Positions 27,707-36,236 of a DNA stretch of 64,000 bases are shown one piece after another. A model generated the notes under the pieces. It was not told where the DNA came from and did not search any database. It worked only from the letters and a program-made list of their open reading frames with translations. The translations under genes were made by a program, and so were the position numbers. Position 1 is the first letter of the stretch; each line of letters starts with the position of its first letter. The DNA lies in assembly GCA_015206945.1 (NCBI GenBank), contig JADEXV010000005.1:1-64000 (forward strand), read 5' to 3'. The DNA is from Nostocales cyanobacterium LEGE 12452 (lineage in GTDB: Bacteria > Cyanobacteriota > Cyanobacteriia > Cyanobacteriales > Nostocaceae).

Positions 27707-27796
27707 ATGCTATTGATCAAAGCACTTAATTTGATTTGCTTTTTGATCGGCAGGATTGAATCCAACTATATATATAATTTGCAGTTGAAATACTAA
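27707..27796 (+). CDS. Possible 29-residue peptide
   Basis: ATG preceded by GGAGG-tttt-GAGGAG opens a 29-codon frame with a hydrophobic first half (MLLIKALNLICFLIG) and a polar second half. No family recognised. The unusual double purine-rich block upstream is the main reason to list it; chance is not excluded. Confidence 0.25.
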   Translation: MLLIKALNLICFLIGRIESNYIYNLQLKY

Positions 27797-27928
27797 GCGA
27801 TCGCTGAAGACTTTCGTGTGTCAACTGTATATATCTCTGCCAGAAAAGCTGTGCAAGGTATATTAGCACAACATCCTGTTTTTTGGTAATTCTGTTCCTT
27901 TGGGAAAAGAGGTATTACCCTACAGTAG

Positions 27929-28156
27929 TTAAACCACAGCATAGATATTTCGGACTTTTTGTGTCACTTCTCTGCGCCCACTACCGCGATGACGTGGCGC
28001 ATCATCTGAAGCTTGTTCAGATGCCGCCAAGAGCCGCTGTTCCAAAGTAGGCGTGGAAGGCAGCCCTGTTGATAAGTGATTGACCATTGCTTGGCAGTTA
28101 AAAGCTAAGGGGCCGAACACCAGACTCGAGACTAAAAGTGAAATGGCAGCACGCAT
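27929..28156 (-). CDS. patX: PatX-like RGSGR peptide precursor (heterocyst inhibitor)
   Basis: 75 residues. An N-terminal signal peptide (MRAAISLLVSSLVFGPLAF, cleavage likely near residues 20-23) is followed by a polar linker and the pentapeptide RGSGR at 57-61, within HRGSGR. The same pentapeptide in PatS and HetN is what HetR binds, and PatX proteins with signal peptide plus RGSGR occur widely in HetR-containing cyanobacteria. It is expected to be exported or processed and to inhibit HetR in neighbouring cells. A TCCGGA element lies upstream, and hetR is 10 kb downstream in this window. Confidence 0.88.
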   Translation of the reverse strand: MRAAISLLVSSLVFGPLAFNCQAMVNHLSTGLPSTPTLEQRLLAASEQASDDAPRHRGSGRREVTQKVRNIYAVV

Positions 28157-28213
28157 AGCAGATGTCTATTTGGGAACTCTCCACTTCACTGATACTTAGC
28201 TTTTTGATTAATA

Positions 28214-28219
28214 TCCGGA
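28214..28219 (-). promoter_or_regulatory. TCCGGA (DIF-type) element upstream of patX
   Basis: TCCGGA, the -35 region motif described for differentiation-induced transcripts in Anabaena, lies 58 bases upstream of the patX ATG. AAGTAT-like sequence is found about 15-17 bases further, where a -10 would be expected. The motif is palindromic, so orientation rests on context. Confidence 0.6.
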
Positions 28220-28263
28220 CAATTCATCAAAAAGTATTCTGTTTTACTGAAAATAAACTCTTC

Positions 28264-30033
28264 TTATCCTCCGTTTAAATGTTCGACTAATAACCAATTA
28301 CCAGAGTGATTGTAACGACCCCACAATGTAACTAATTGTTCATGGGGATAAGCGCGTAATTGCTCGTCAATATGCGATCGCAAAGTCACAAGCTGCCAAT
28401 TTTGCCCTTGATATGCGGCTGAGGCTGTGACAGTAAATTTGTATTCCTGTTGTTCCAAGCGGTAAAAAATCCCTTTGAAACAGTTACTTTCCTGAATTAA
28501 TGGCTTGCCAAAAGCAGATTCAGGGCAATCGCCACTAACTGGATAGGCTTGTGGGTTATCTAAGTAATACAGTTGCCAGTGCCGCCAATCCGAACGATTG
28601 AGCGGAAGATTAAACAAAGGAATAATTAGCGCTTTTGAGCGATTATCTTCTAATAAAGCCGTTTGCAGCTTTCTAATAGGTAAATCCCTCGGCTGGCAGT
28701 TTAATTCAACACATATCGCCGCTGCCATCCCTGCTGCTTGCCCAATTCCCATAACCACAGGTTGTAATCTGGTAGCGCCATTGGCAATGTGGGAGACAGA
28801 AATATTCTTTTCACAGACCAAGAAACCATCTGTTGTGGCTGGAATTAGACAACTGTATGGAATTGTAAAAGGAGTTCCAGTCCAACGTCCTCCCCAGCGG
28901 ATGGATTTAGGTTGCAATGGGAATTGAACGCCAGGATAATGATGGTCATTGGCGTAATTACCAACTGCGATTGCTTCGCAAACGCCAAGAGCGAACGCAT
29001 CATTAAATATAGATGCAACTCTACCTCCAGCGATCGGCAAAATATCCTGTTCTCGAACAGTAGTTAGCCCAACCAAGCGGCGGCTTTCTCGGTAATAAGG
29101 ATGCAGTGCAAAAGCTGTAGAGGTGTGAGGAAATACTTTTTCTGCTAAACCATAGCGACGACCAAGCTGTTTTTGGATGAAATGAGCAAAATTTTGGCTC
29201 TGCCAGCGAGATTCTTGGATGAATTCACCTCTGGTTACATCTGACTCTATCAACCGCCCTACCCCTTCGCCGTAGTCATTGCCACAGATTGGCCAATTCA
29301 TCATAAACAGGCCACCGGGCAAACGTCCATAATTTAAAAATGTCTCGGCTCCATAGCCATCCCAAGCACCTGTAAACTGCGATGGATTATAGTTAGGGGC
29401 AACTGGAATCTCTGGTGCTATCGCTTCACCAAAATCTTGCATAATCACTACATAAGTGGGCGCTTGCACAGGATATTTCTGAGTTAAAGAGTTAAAAGTC
29501 ACTGGGGCGCTGGGTTCTCCCCACTCAGATTGCAATTCCCAACCCCAACGGTAAGGTATGTCAGCTAAAGCTAATAAATCTCCTAACTCTGTGCCATCGA
29601 GAATAATCTTGGCTGTGACAGCAAAATCAGCAAAGCGGACACCTGTTATCAAATCACCTTGTCGATAAACATCTATTGGTACTTGGCCAGAAATCCATTG
29701 TAGATTGGGCAATTCCTGCACCCAGTCTGCAAAAATCTTTGCCCCAATTCGAGGATCGTAACTAAAAAAGCTTACCCAACTGTTATCTAATCCCCCCAGA
29801 TGTCGTTGTCGCAATTCCTGCAAAAACGCACCCCATAACCCTGTTTGAAAGGCTTCTAATTCATTGCCATCGGGTACAGACACTCCAGCCGAAGTGAGCA
29901 TTCCTCCCAACCAAGGAAATTCACTCACCAAAATGGTTTTGGCTCCGCGTCGCGCCGCTTGGATAGCAGCCGCAGTCCCTCCCGTTCCCCCACCGACAAC
30001 TAAGACATCCACTGTGTATGTCTGATTAACCAT
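28264..30033 (-). CDS. FAD-dependent oxidoreductase
   Basis: 589 residues. An N-terminal dinucleotide-binding motif VLVVGGGTGGTAAAIQAARRG leads into a FAD-dependent oxidoreductase of the PF12831 type, with SEFPWLGGMLTSAGVSVPDG and, later, LDGTELGDLLALADIPY. The C-terminal ~100 residues look like an additional beta-rich domain. The substrate is unknown. ATG 30033 with GAGGTTAAG upstream is preferred to an overlapping GTG three bases earlier. It is divergent from the alcohol dehydrogenase gene, with 119 bp between. Confidence 0.85.
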   Translation of the reverse strand: MVNQTYTVDVLVVGGGTGGTAAAIQAARRGAKTILVSEFPWLGGMLTSAGVSVPDGNELEAFQTGLWGAFLQELRQRHLGGLDNSWVSFFSYDPRIGAKIFADWVQELPNLQWISGQVPIDVYRQGDLITGVRFADFAVTAKIILDGTELGDLLALADIPYRWGWELQSEWGEPSAPVTFNSLTQKYPVQAPTYVVIMQDFGEAIAPEIPVAPNYNPSQFTGAWDGYGAETFLNYGRLPGGLFMMNWPICGNDYGEGVGRLIESDVTRGEFIQESRWQSQNFAHFIQKQLGRRYGLAEKVFPHTSTAFALHPYYRESRRLVGLTTVREQDILPIAGGRVASIFNDAFALGVCEAIAVGNYANDHHYPGVQFPLQPKSIRWGGRWTGTPFTIPYSCLIPATTDGFLVCEKNISVSHIANGATRLQPVVMGIGQAAGMAAAICVELNCQPRDLPIRKLQTALLEDNRSKALIIPLFNLPLNRSDWRHWQLYYLDNPQAYPVSGDCPESAFGKPLIQESNCFKGIFYRLEQQEYKFTVTASAAYQGQNWQLVTLRSHIDEQLRAYPHEQLVTLWGRYNHSGNWLLVEHLNGG

Positions 30034-30152
30034 CACTTAACCTCGCTGGAGTTCCGACATATTCTCTCCAGATAGTTTGGCATCAGACAAGATAATTTAT
30101 TTTACGAATTAGAACAAGCTAGACAGAGAAATCACAAATCGATAGCTTAACG

Positions 30153-31247
30153 TTGACTGCTAATGTTACATCTAGTATCGTTGAGCGGGGAAAAACCAAC
30201 GTGAAAGCACAGGTATTTAGAGGCGTTAATCAACTTTCTTACGAAGATATCCCAGTTCCAACCGTGGAACCAGATGAAGTGCTGGTACAGGTGCGGGTTG
30301 TGGGATTGTGTCAGTCAGATATAAAAAAAATTCGTTATCCACTTTATGAACCGCCGCGCATTTTTGGACATGAAACCGCAGGCACGATCGCAGCAATAGG
30401 CAATGATGTTAAAGGTTGGCAAGTTGGACAACGGGTAGCAGTGATGCACCACATCCCCTGTATGCATTGCGCCTACTGCCTAAATGATAATTTCTCCATG
30501 TGTGATGTATACAAAAACATCTCCACTACCGCAGGCTTTAACGCCAGTGGTGGCGGTTTTGCCGATTATGTCAAGGTTCCCGGACATATTGTGGAAAATG
30601 GGGGGTTGATTCCCATCCCGGATAATATTAGTTTTGAAGAAGCGAGTTTTGTAGAACCAACTAACTGCTGTTTGAAGGCAGTGAAAAAAGCCCAAATTGC
30701 TCCGGGACAAACTGTATTAGTTACTGGTGCTGGGCCAATTGGGTTAATGTTCATTATGTTGGTGAAGTATTTCGGAGCAAAAGCGATCGCTACTGATTTA
30801 CTACCCTCTAGAATTGATAAAGCCTTGAGTGTCGGTGCAGAAGCGGCTTTTGATGCGCGAGATCCCGATTTAGTCGCCAAAATCTCAGCCCTAACTGGTG
30901 GACTAGGTGTTGATGTTACTTTGCTGGCTGTACCCAGTGATAAAGCCTTTTTTCAAGCACTTGATAGTACCCGCAAAGGTGGCAAAATCTTGTTTTTCGC
31001 CGAATTCCCTGATGAGTTGGAAATTCCCATTAACCCGAATATCCTCTACCGTCGGGAAATCGACTTGATCGGCAGTTATAGCTCATCTTATCGGCTTCAG
31101 AGTCTATCAGCCGATATTGTATTTAATCAGCGAATTGATGTAAAAGCGTTGATTAGCGATCGCTATCCATTAAAAGATTTATCAGCAGCTGTGGAAGTTG
31201 CGATCGCACCCACACCGGATACTTATAAAATCTTAATTTATCCGTAA
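30153..31247 (+). CDS. Zinc-dependent medium-chain alcohol dehydrogenase family protein
   Basis: 364 residues from TTG 30153; the family-like start KAQVFRGVNQLSYEDIPVP suggests GTG 30201 (348 residues) as the alternative. Catalytic zinc ligands are visible in GLCQSDIKKIRYP, GHETAGTIAAIG and EPTNCCLKAV. The structural zinc site is the four-Cys cluster CMHCAYC...C. The Rossmann motif is VLVTGAGPIGLMFIML. This sorbitol/threonine-dehydrogenase-like group oxidises polyols or secondary alcohols; exact substrate not inferable. Divergent from an FAD oxidoreductase. Confidence 0.9.
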   Translation: MTANVTSSIVERGKTNVKAQVFRGVNQLSYEDIPVPTVEPDEVLVQVRVVGLCQSDIKKIRYPLYEPPRIFGHETAGTIAAIGNDVKGWQVGQRVAVMHHIPCMHCAYCLNDNFSMCDVYKNISTTAGFNASGGGFADYVKVPGHIVENGGLIPIPDNISFEEASFVEPTNCCLKAVKKAQIAPGQTVLVTGAGPIGLMFIMLVKYFGAKAIATDLLPSRIDKALSVGAEAAFDARDPDLVAKISALTGGLGVDVTLLAVPSDKAFFQALDSTRKGGKILFFAEFPDELEIPINPNILYRREIDLIGSYSSSYRLQSLSADIVFNQRIDVKALISDRYPLKDLSAAVEVAIAPTPDTYKILIYP

Positions 31248-31305
31248 AAGGAAGATTAGGGAGATAGGAGAGTGTTAAAACTAGAAGTTTAAAGTTCTGT
31301 CTGAG

Positions 31306-31450
31306 ATTCAGCTACGAAGCTCAAAGGTTCAACGATGAAGCTAAAAAGTTCGACGATGAAGCTCAAAGGTTCAACGATGAAGCTCAAAGGTTCAACGATG
31401 AAGCTAAAAGATTCGACGATGGAGCTAAAAGATTCGACGATGAAGCTAAG
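31306..31450. repeat. 21-bp tandem repeats, first cluster
   Basis: Six units of about GTTCRACGATGAAGCTMAAAG start at 31327, 31348, 31369, 31390, 31411 and 31432, preceded by a degenerate unit at 31306. The plus frame would read KLKGSTM repeated and the minus frame SFIVEPL repeated. The open frames here arise from the 21-bp period. Confidence 0.92.
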
Positions 31451-31484
31451 GCAATTTCCGTTAATAAATCTACCGTCGCCGTTG

Positions 31485-31537
31485 GTTTCGACTCCGCTCA
31501 ACCAACTAAGGGATCGAGAGTTGAGCGAAGTCGAAAC
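31485..31537. repeat. Foldback element between the tandem repeat clusters
   Basis: GTTTCGACTCCGCTCAAC (31485-31502) and GTTGAGCGAAGTCGAAAC (31520-31537) pair over 18 bp with one mismatch and a 17-base loop. This element type is widespread in Nostoc genomes. It splits the 21-bp repeats into two clusters. Confidence 0.8.
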
Positions 31538-31579
31538 TCGTCAACTTGGGTATATTCTTTGTGAGAAATCACCTAAAAG

Positions 31580-31660
31580 GTTCGACGATGAAGCTCAAAG
31601 GTTCGACGATGAAGCTCAAAGGTTCGACGATGAAGCTCAAAGGTTCAAAGTTAAACCTTA
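31580..31660. repeat. 21-bp tandem repeats, second cluster
   Basis: Three nearly identical units GTTCGACGATGAAGCTCAAAG at 31580, 31601 and 31622, followed by a partial unit at 31643. Same phase family as 31306-31450. It ends ~50 bp before the phosphate permease start. Confidence 0.92.
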
Positions 31661-31712
31661 AAAACTCAAGTTTCATCCTCATCTCTCTCACTTTCCCCTT
31701 GTCCCCAACAAA

Positions 31713-32972
31713 ATGCTTATTACCCTACTTTTCGTCGCTCTACTAGCTTTCTACGTCGCCTGGAATCTCGGAGCAAACGATGTTGCTAATGCGATGGGAA
31801 CCTCTGTAGGTTCCAAAGCTGTTACCCTCAAACAGGCACTAATCATTGCTGGGGTATTAGAGTTTACGGGTGCTGTGTTGTTTGGACATGAGGTAACGGA
31901 AACTCTCGCAACGAAAATTGCGAATCCTGCTTTATTCGCAGCTACACCCCAAATATTCGTTACTGGAATGGTAACGGTACTAATATCCTGTGGTGTGTGG
32001 TTGCAAATTGCCACATCACGAGGCTTACCAGTGTCATCTTCTCATGCGGTTGTTGGTGCGATCGCTGGATTTAGTTGGGTAGCTTTAGGAGTAGGTGCAA
32101 TTGATTGGTCATCAATTGGCTTAATTACCATTGGCTGGGTTTTAACGCCGTTAATTAGTGGTGCGATCGCTGCTTTATTTTACAGTCAAATCAAGTACTG
32201 GATTTTGGATCAACCCAATCAATTAGTCCAGTTACAAGAGTGGATTCCCTGGTTGAGTACTGCGCTGCTAGGCGTATTCGGCGTGATTGTTTTACCATCG
32301 CTGACTGAACCGCTAACCAATTTTGTAATTGAGCAAGTTGGTTTTACGATCCCCTCTCATGACATCCCCCTATTAACCGGTGCAATCGCAGCAGTTGGAC
32401 TCACAATCATGAGTTGGCGACAATTGGGAGATAAGAGAGACAAGGGAGAAATACTCCCTAATCCTGTAGAAAGATTATTCGCCCGATTCCAACTGCTAAG
32501 TGCTTGCTTTGTCGCCTTTGCTCATGGTTCTAATGATGTGGGAAATGCGATCGCTCCTTTAGCTGCGATCGTTTACACCAATCGCACTGGTAGCGTACCT
32601 ACTGATGGTATAACTATCCCGCTTTGGATTTTAATTCTTGGTGGTGCTGGTATTGTTGGTGGTTTAGCTGTCTGGGGAAAAAAAGTTATTGCTACCATTG
32701 GCGAAAACATCATTGCCTTGCAACCTAGTAGTGGATTTTGTGCCGAACTTGCTACTGCTACCACAATCCTCATCGCCTCCCGGCTAGGTTTACCAGTCTC
32801 CACTTCCCACGCTCTCGTCGGTGGTGTAGTTGGTATTGGACTAGTGCAAAATATTAAGTCGATTAAGTTTCAAACACTAAAAGGCATTGCTGCCGCATGG
32901 CTAATTACAATCCCCGTGAGTGCTGCCCTTAGCGCTGCCATTTTTAGCATCGCCCAGATTTTATTCTTCTAA
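31713..32972 (+). CDS. PiT-family inorganic phosphate permease
   Basis: 419 residues, about 10-11 transmembrane helices. The duplicated PiT signature is present in both halves: WNLGANDVANAMGTSVGS near residue 17 and AHGSNDVGNAIAPLA near residue 270; each half also has a serine-rich SSHAVVGA / STSHALVGG motif. PiT proteins import phosphate, often as metal-phosphate, using proton or Na+ gradients. ATG start. The 5' flank is the 21-bp repeat array, so its promoter lies in or before the repeats. Confidence 0.94.
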   Translation: MLITLLFVALLAFYVAWNLGANDVANAMGTSVGSKAVTLKQALIIAGVLEFTGAVLFGHEVTETLATKIANPALFAATPQIFVTGMVTVLISCGVWLQIATSRGLPVSSSHAVVGAIAGFSWVALGVGAIDWSSIGLITIGWVLTPLISGAIAALFYSQIKYWILDQPNQLVQLQEWIPWLSTALLGVFGVIVLPSLTEPLTNFVIEQVGFTIPSHDIPLLTGAIAAVGLTIMSWRQLGDKRDKGEILPNPVERLFARFQLLSACFVAFAHGSNDVGNAIAPLAAIVYTNRTGSVPTDGITIPLWILILGGAGIVGGLAVWGKKVIATIGENIIALQPSSGFCAELATATTILIASRLGLPVSTSHALVGGVVGIGLVQNIKSIKFQTLKGIAAAWLITIPVSAALSAAIFSIAQILFF

Positions 32973-33750
32973 GAATTATTAATATTTTCCAAACTTTTCC
33001 TCTATTGGAATTTAGTCAAAGCAAAACCCAGACTGCAACAACGCCAACAAAAGCGTACTTTTGCAGAATTGCTGCTCATTCATTAGAATGTTGTGCAGGG
33101 GATAGCGTAACTTAGAATTTCCATAGAAAGATACTTTAATCTCCATTTAGAGATATAAACTGTCACATCAGTTACATTCCACACAAATTACAGTTAGTTT
33201 CGCAAGTCAGACAATTTGGTGGGGATATCTAGCGACGAGTCGCCTATGCACACGCATCTGTGAATCTTTGACAATTATTATTGGCAGCAAAACAATAAAT
33301 ATTTATTTGGAATGAGATTTCTTTAAAAGTAAAAATTTCATTGGCAAATAATTTATGAAAATTAAACTGACCAAAAATAAAAAAGTCTCTATTTAATAGA
33401 CTTCCAAGCGTGGCGATAAATCTAAAATCCCTTCGGGTTAGGCAATCTCCCAGACGCTCTGGTATCACTAACGATGGGAATCGCCAAGATGGGTGCTACC
33501 TCACCAAAATTCCAAATCTAATGGTTAAATACTTATCAATGCTGAAGAGGACACGCTGTAGTAAGCTGTGTGGCAAACTTAGATGCTTTGCTAACTTGTG
33601 TCTAGTATGACAGAATTACGTTGAAATGCGGAAGTGCTGTTAAAATTTTTAATTTATCTGATATCTGACAAAATACAGGAAATTAGGATGACCGCCAATC
33701 AAGTGTACGGGAAGCAGCTTTATCGTCAAAGTGTTAGAGGTTAGAAGCTA
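32973..33750. other. Intergenic region, no convincing gene
   Basis: 778 bp, AT-rich. A short repeat fragment (CAATCTCCCAGACGCTCTGG near 33442) recalls interspersed elements. Open frames in the region lack protein-like sequence. Confidence 0.5.
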
Positions 33751-36087
33751 ATGGGGCGATTCGAGAAGCAACCAGAAAACCCAAGAGTCAGAGGGGAGCT
33801 ATCTAGAGCAGCAGAAAATGCTCTTTGGGCTGTAGTTGAAGACTTAGAAAATCTTCAGCAGAATGTCCTCAGAGGCTTGCAGGAAGACGTAAAGCGGCTT
33901 CAGTCAGAAAAAAGTCGGTTATCTGATGAGATTCAAAGCTTGGTAGAGGAAAAAGAGCATTTACAACAAGTGCGCCAAATCACTGAGCAGCAAGTGTTAA
34001 TTCGGCAACTGGCAGAAGTTCTGGCAAAGCATATATCTTCACAACTGCAATCCTCTCTGGCAACTTTAGCTAATCAAAGTATGGAGGGCAAATCTTACGA
34101 ACAAGCTGCGCTGAAATCTGCTGAAGTGAGCAGCAATGTAGTCGGTGAAATTAATGAAAAAGTCGAACACATGTTTGACAGTCTGGATGATACCGTTACT
34201 GTTACCTTTAATTCCTTACAACAGGAGCTGAAAAACTATCAAAGTAATCTTTCCCAACAGTTGTCACGGATGTATAGCCAGCAGCAGCAAGGGGAAACGA
34301 TTTTGGCGGAGTTTGTTAACCGCCTGCATGGAGAACTAGAAAAAACTATAGAAGAAACTTCACGCAAATCAGCAACAGCAGGTATACCTACTGTTTTGCA
34401 GTTTACGGAGCCACAAAAAAACAGTTCTGTTGAAACATCCCTGCCAGAGTTTGAGGAAATAGTAAGAAATTCCCTTGAGCCAATTTCCCCGATATCCAAT
34501 CAATTTTCACCAAGGGAAACGACAGCAGAGCCGCCGATTGTTAGAGAAAACACTGCGAATCCAATTTCTTCTCCCAGCAAGGATTTATCGGTAAGGGAAA
34601 CGACAGCAGAGCCGCCGATTGTTAGAGAAAATACCGCAAATCCAATTTCTTCTCCCAGCAAGGATTTATCGCCAAAAGAAACAACATCAGTAGAGCCGTC
34701 GATTGTTAGAGAAAATACCACGAATCCAATTGCTGTCCCCAGCAAAGACTTGTCCGTAAGAGAAACACCATCAGAACCTACTGCGGCTGTAGTTACGCCA
34801 CCAAAAGATAATGCCACCGAGCCAATTTCTGTCCTAAATCAGGAATCGCCGGAAAACGAAACGAAATCAGAGCCTCCGATCGCATCTGTGCTACAGCCGA
34901 GAATAATTCGACCTTCTCTCAAGATTCCTACTGAACCACTTTCTGTCCGCCGTAAGAACGTATCGCAAAGCAAAGCTGAACCCTCATCGATCACTGCGCC
35001 AGAACCGCAGGCGGAAGCAAAATCCCCACAATCGCGATCGCCTAATTCCTCTGGCTTATCGACACTCAGAATCGGTTTGTTTTTGATCGTCTTATCGGCA
35101 GTAGTATCGTCACTTTACAATGTAGCCATCAAGGTGATTTTCCACGAAGGTTCCCAGATTTTTGGAGTATTAGAGGTAGAGCAATTGCTACCGCCGACTT
35201 TGGGCAATACTCTGTTAATTTTGACGCTACGGTTTATGGTAGTCGTACCACTAATGGTACTTTTGTCTCCGATATTGCATCCAAGACTGTGGCAAGACTT
35301 GGAAACTTTGTCTGCTTCAGTCCGAGGAAATTCCACACCTGCCAATGCCGCTACCAAGCAGATTTTGGTGTTGTCAATTGTGAGTGGGTGCTTTTTGTTT
35401 TTATCTCAGGTACTAATCTACATTGCGATCGCTCAAGTCCCAACCGGAATGGCGATCGCACTGTTCTTTATCTATCCAATGGTTAGCGGTCTATTTTCGT
35501 GGTTTCTGTTTCGCGATCGCCCCACTCTATTCCGCATCGCTGCGATCGCCGCGATTTGCTGCGGTGAATTGTTGGTTTTAGGGGGTTCTCCCAGCATCGG
35601 TATCGGTAATACTTCAATGGGAAGCAGCACCGCCATTCTTTCGGGTGTGGCTTTTGCTGCTTATATAATTCTGACGCGAGTCTGTGCTAGCAAACTGCAT
35701 CCAGTGACTTTTACTTTAATTAACTTCACTACCATGCTGTTGTTGAGCTTTATCTGTTTGATGCTACCTTTGCCCAGCAGTTGGAACTTGGTAGTAGTTG
35801 ATCCCTCTAAAATGCTGGAATTGGTTTTAAGCGCGTTTATTTTGGGTGTGCTGACTCTTGCAGGTTATTTGCTCAATAATGTTGGTATTAGTAAATTAGG
35901 TGCCTCGCGATCGGCGCTGATCGGTGGTACCATCCCAGTTTTAACCGTGATTTTCGCTGGGTTAATCATTCAAGAAAATTTGGATATTGTGCAAATTCTG
36001 GGAGTGTTATTTGTAACCTTTGGTGCGGCTGCTTTCAGCTTTGAAACAATGCGAAATCAGGTTAAACCCTCTAGTCCCACGAATTAA
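33751..36087 (+). CDS. EamA/DMT transporter with long coiled-coil and repeat N-terminus
   Basis: 778 residues. Residues 1-~215 are a charged coiled coil (SLVEEKEHLQQVRQITEQQV region and Gln-rich segments). Residues ~250-430 are low-complexity, with four imperfect ~27-residue repeats around RETTAEPPIVRENTANPISS, then SPKETTSVEPSIVRENTTNP. The C-terminal ~335 residues hold ten hydrophobic helices with two EamA units (ALFFIYPMVSGLFSWFLFRDRP; SALIGGTIPVLTVIFAGLI). The transporter half belongs to the drug/metabolite superfamily, substrate unknown. A cytoplasmic coiled coil of this size on a DMT permease is unusual and may act in localisation or partner binding. ATG start. Confidence 0.87.
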   Translation: MGRFEKQPENPRVRGELSRAAENALWAVVEDLENLQQNVLRGLQEDVKRLQSEKSRLSDEIQSLVEEKEHLQQVRQITEQQVLIRQLAEVLAKHISSQLQSSLATLANQSMEGKSYEQAALKSAEVSSNVVGEINEKVEHMFDSLDDTVTVTFNSLQQELKNYQSNLSQQLSRMYSQQQQGETILAEFVNRLHGELEKTIEETSRKSATAGIPTVLQFTEPQKNSSVETSLPEFEEIVRNSLEPISPISNQFSPRETTAEPPIVRENTANPISSPSKDLSVRETTAEPPIVRENTANPISSPSKDLSPKETTSVEPSIVRENTTNPIAVPSKDLSVRETPSEPTAAVVTPPKDNATEPISVLNQESPENETKSEPPIASVLQPRIIRPSLKIPTEPLSVRRKNVSQSKAEPSSITAPEPQAEAKSPQSRSPNSSGLSTLRIGLFLIVLSAVVSSLYNVAIKVIFHEGSQIFGVLEVEQLLPPTLGNTLLILTLRFMVVVPLMVLLSPILHPRLWQDLETLSASVRGNSTPANAATKQILVLSIVSGCFLFLSQVLIYIAIAQVPTGMAIALFFIYPMVSGLFSWFLFRDRPTLFRIAAIAAICCGELLVLGGSPSIGIGNTSMGSSTAILSGVAFAAYIILTRVCASKLHPVTFTLINFTTMLLLSFICLMLPLPSSWNLVVVDPSKMLELVLSAFILGVLTLAGYLLNNVGISKLGASRSALIGGTIPVLTVIFAGLIIQENLDIVQILGVLFVTFGAAAFSFETMRNQVKPSSPTN

Positions 36088-36108
36088 ATGGCGAGTTCAA
36101 TCAGCTTA

Positions 36109-36143
36109 AGAGTGATGGGAACTACTTTACCTTCCATCACTCT
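36109..36143 (+). terminator. Hairpin after the EamA fusion gene
   Basis: AGAGTGATGG and CCATCACTCT form a 10-bp stem with a 15-base loop 22 bases after the stop. No T-run. Confidence 0.5.
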
Positions 36144-36207
36144 CAGCATAAATCCTGACGCTAATGCACCCCCTTGTAACATCTCTAAATCATCTGTGAC
36201 AAACAAG

Positions 36208-36236
36208 ATCCCCGATTTCTCAAGAAAGTCGGGGAT
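36208..36236. repeat. CCCCGA/TCGGGG hairpin repeat
   Basis: ATCCCCGA-TTTCT and AGAAA-g-TCGGGGAT form an extended stem followed by TTTAAATTTTT. This is a common Nostocales intergenic hairpin and could serve as a second terminator. Confidence 0.65.

Larger units (their letters stand above)
27134..27928. other. Intergenic region between ferritin-like gene and patX
   Basis: 795 bp with a perfect palindrome at 27251-27282, a possible 29-codon peptide at 27707, and otherwise no coding pattern. The region separates the plus-strand ferritin-like gene from the end of minus-strand patX. Confidence 0.5.

Noticed and set aside
31306-31660. Possible CRISPR array
   Set aside because: Repeats are directly tandem at 21 bp with no unique spacers; the intervening part is a foldback element.
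31289-31746. Three overlapping open frames with heptapeptide repeats
   Set aside because: They follow from the 21-bp tandem repeats, which stay open in several frames; no start signal and no flanking coding sequence.
34500-34817. 105-residue minus-strand frame with repeats
   Set aside because: Antisense shadow of the repeat region of the EamA fusion gene.
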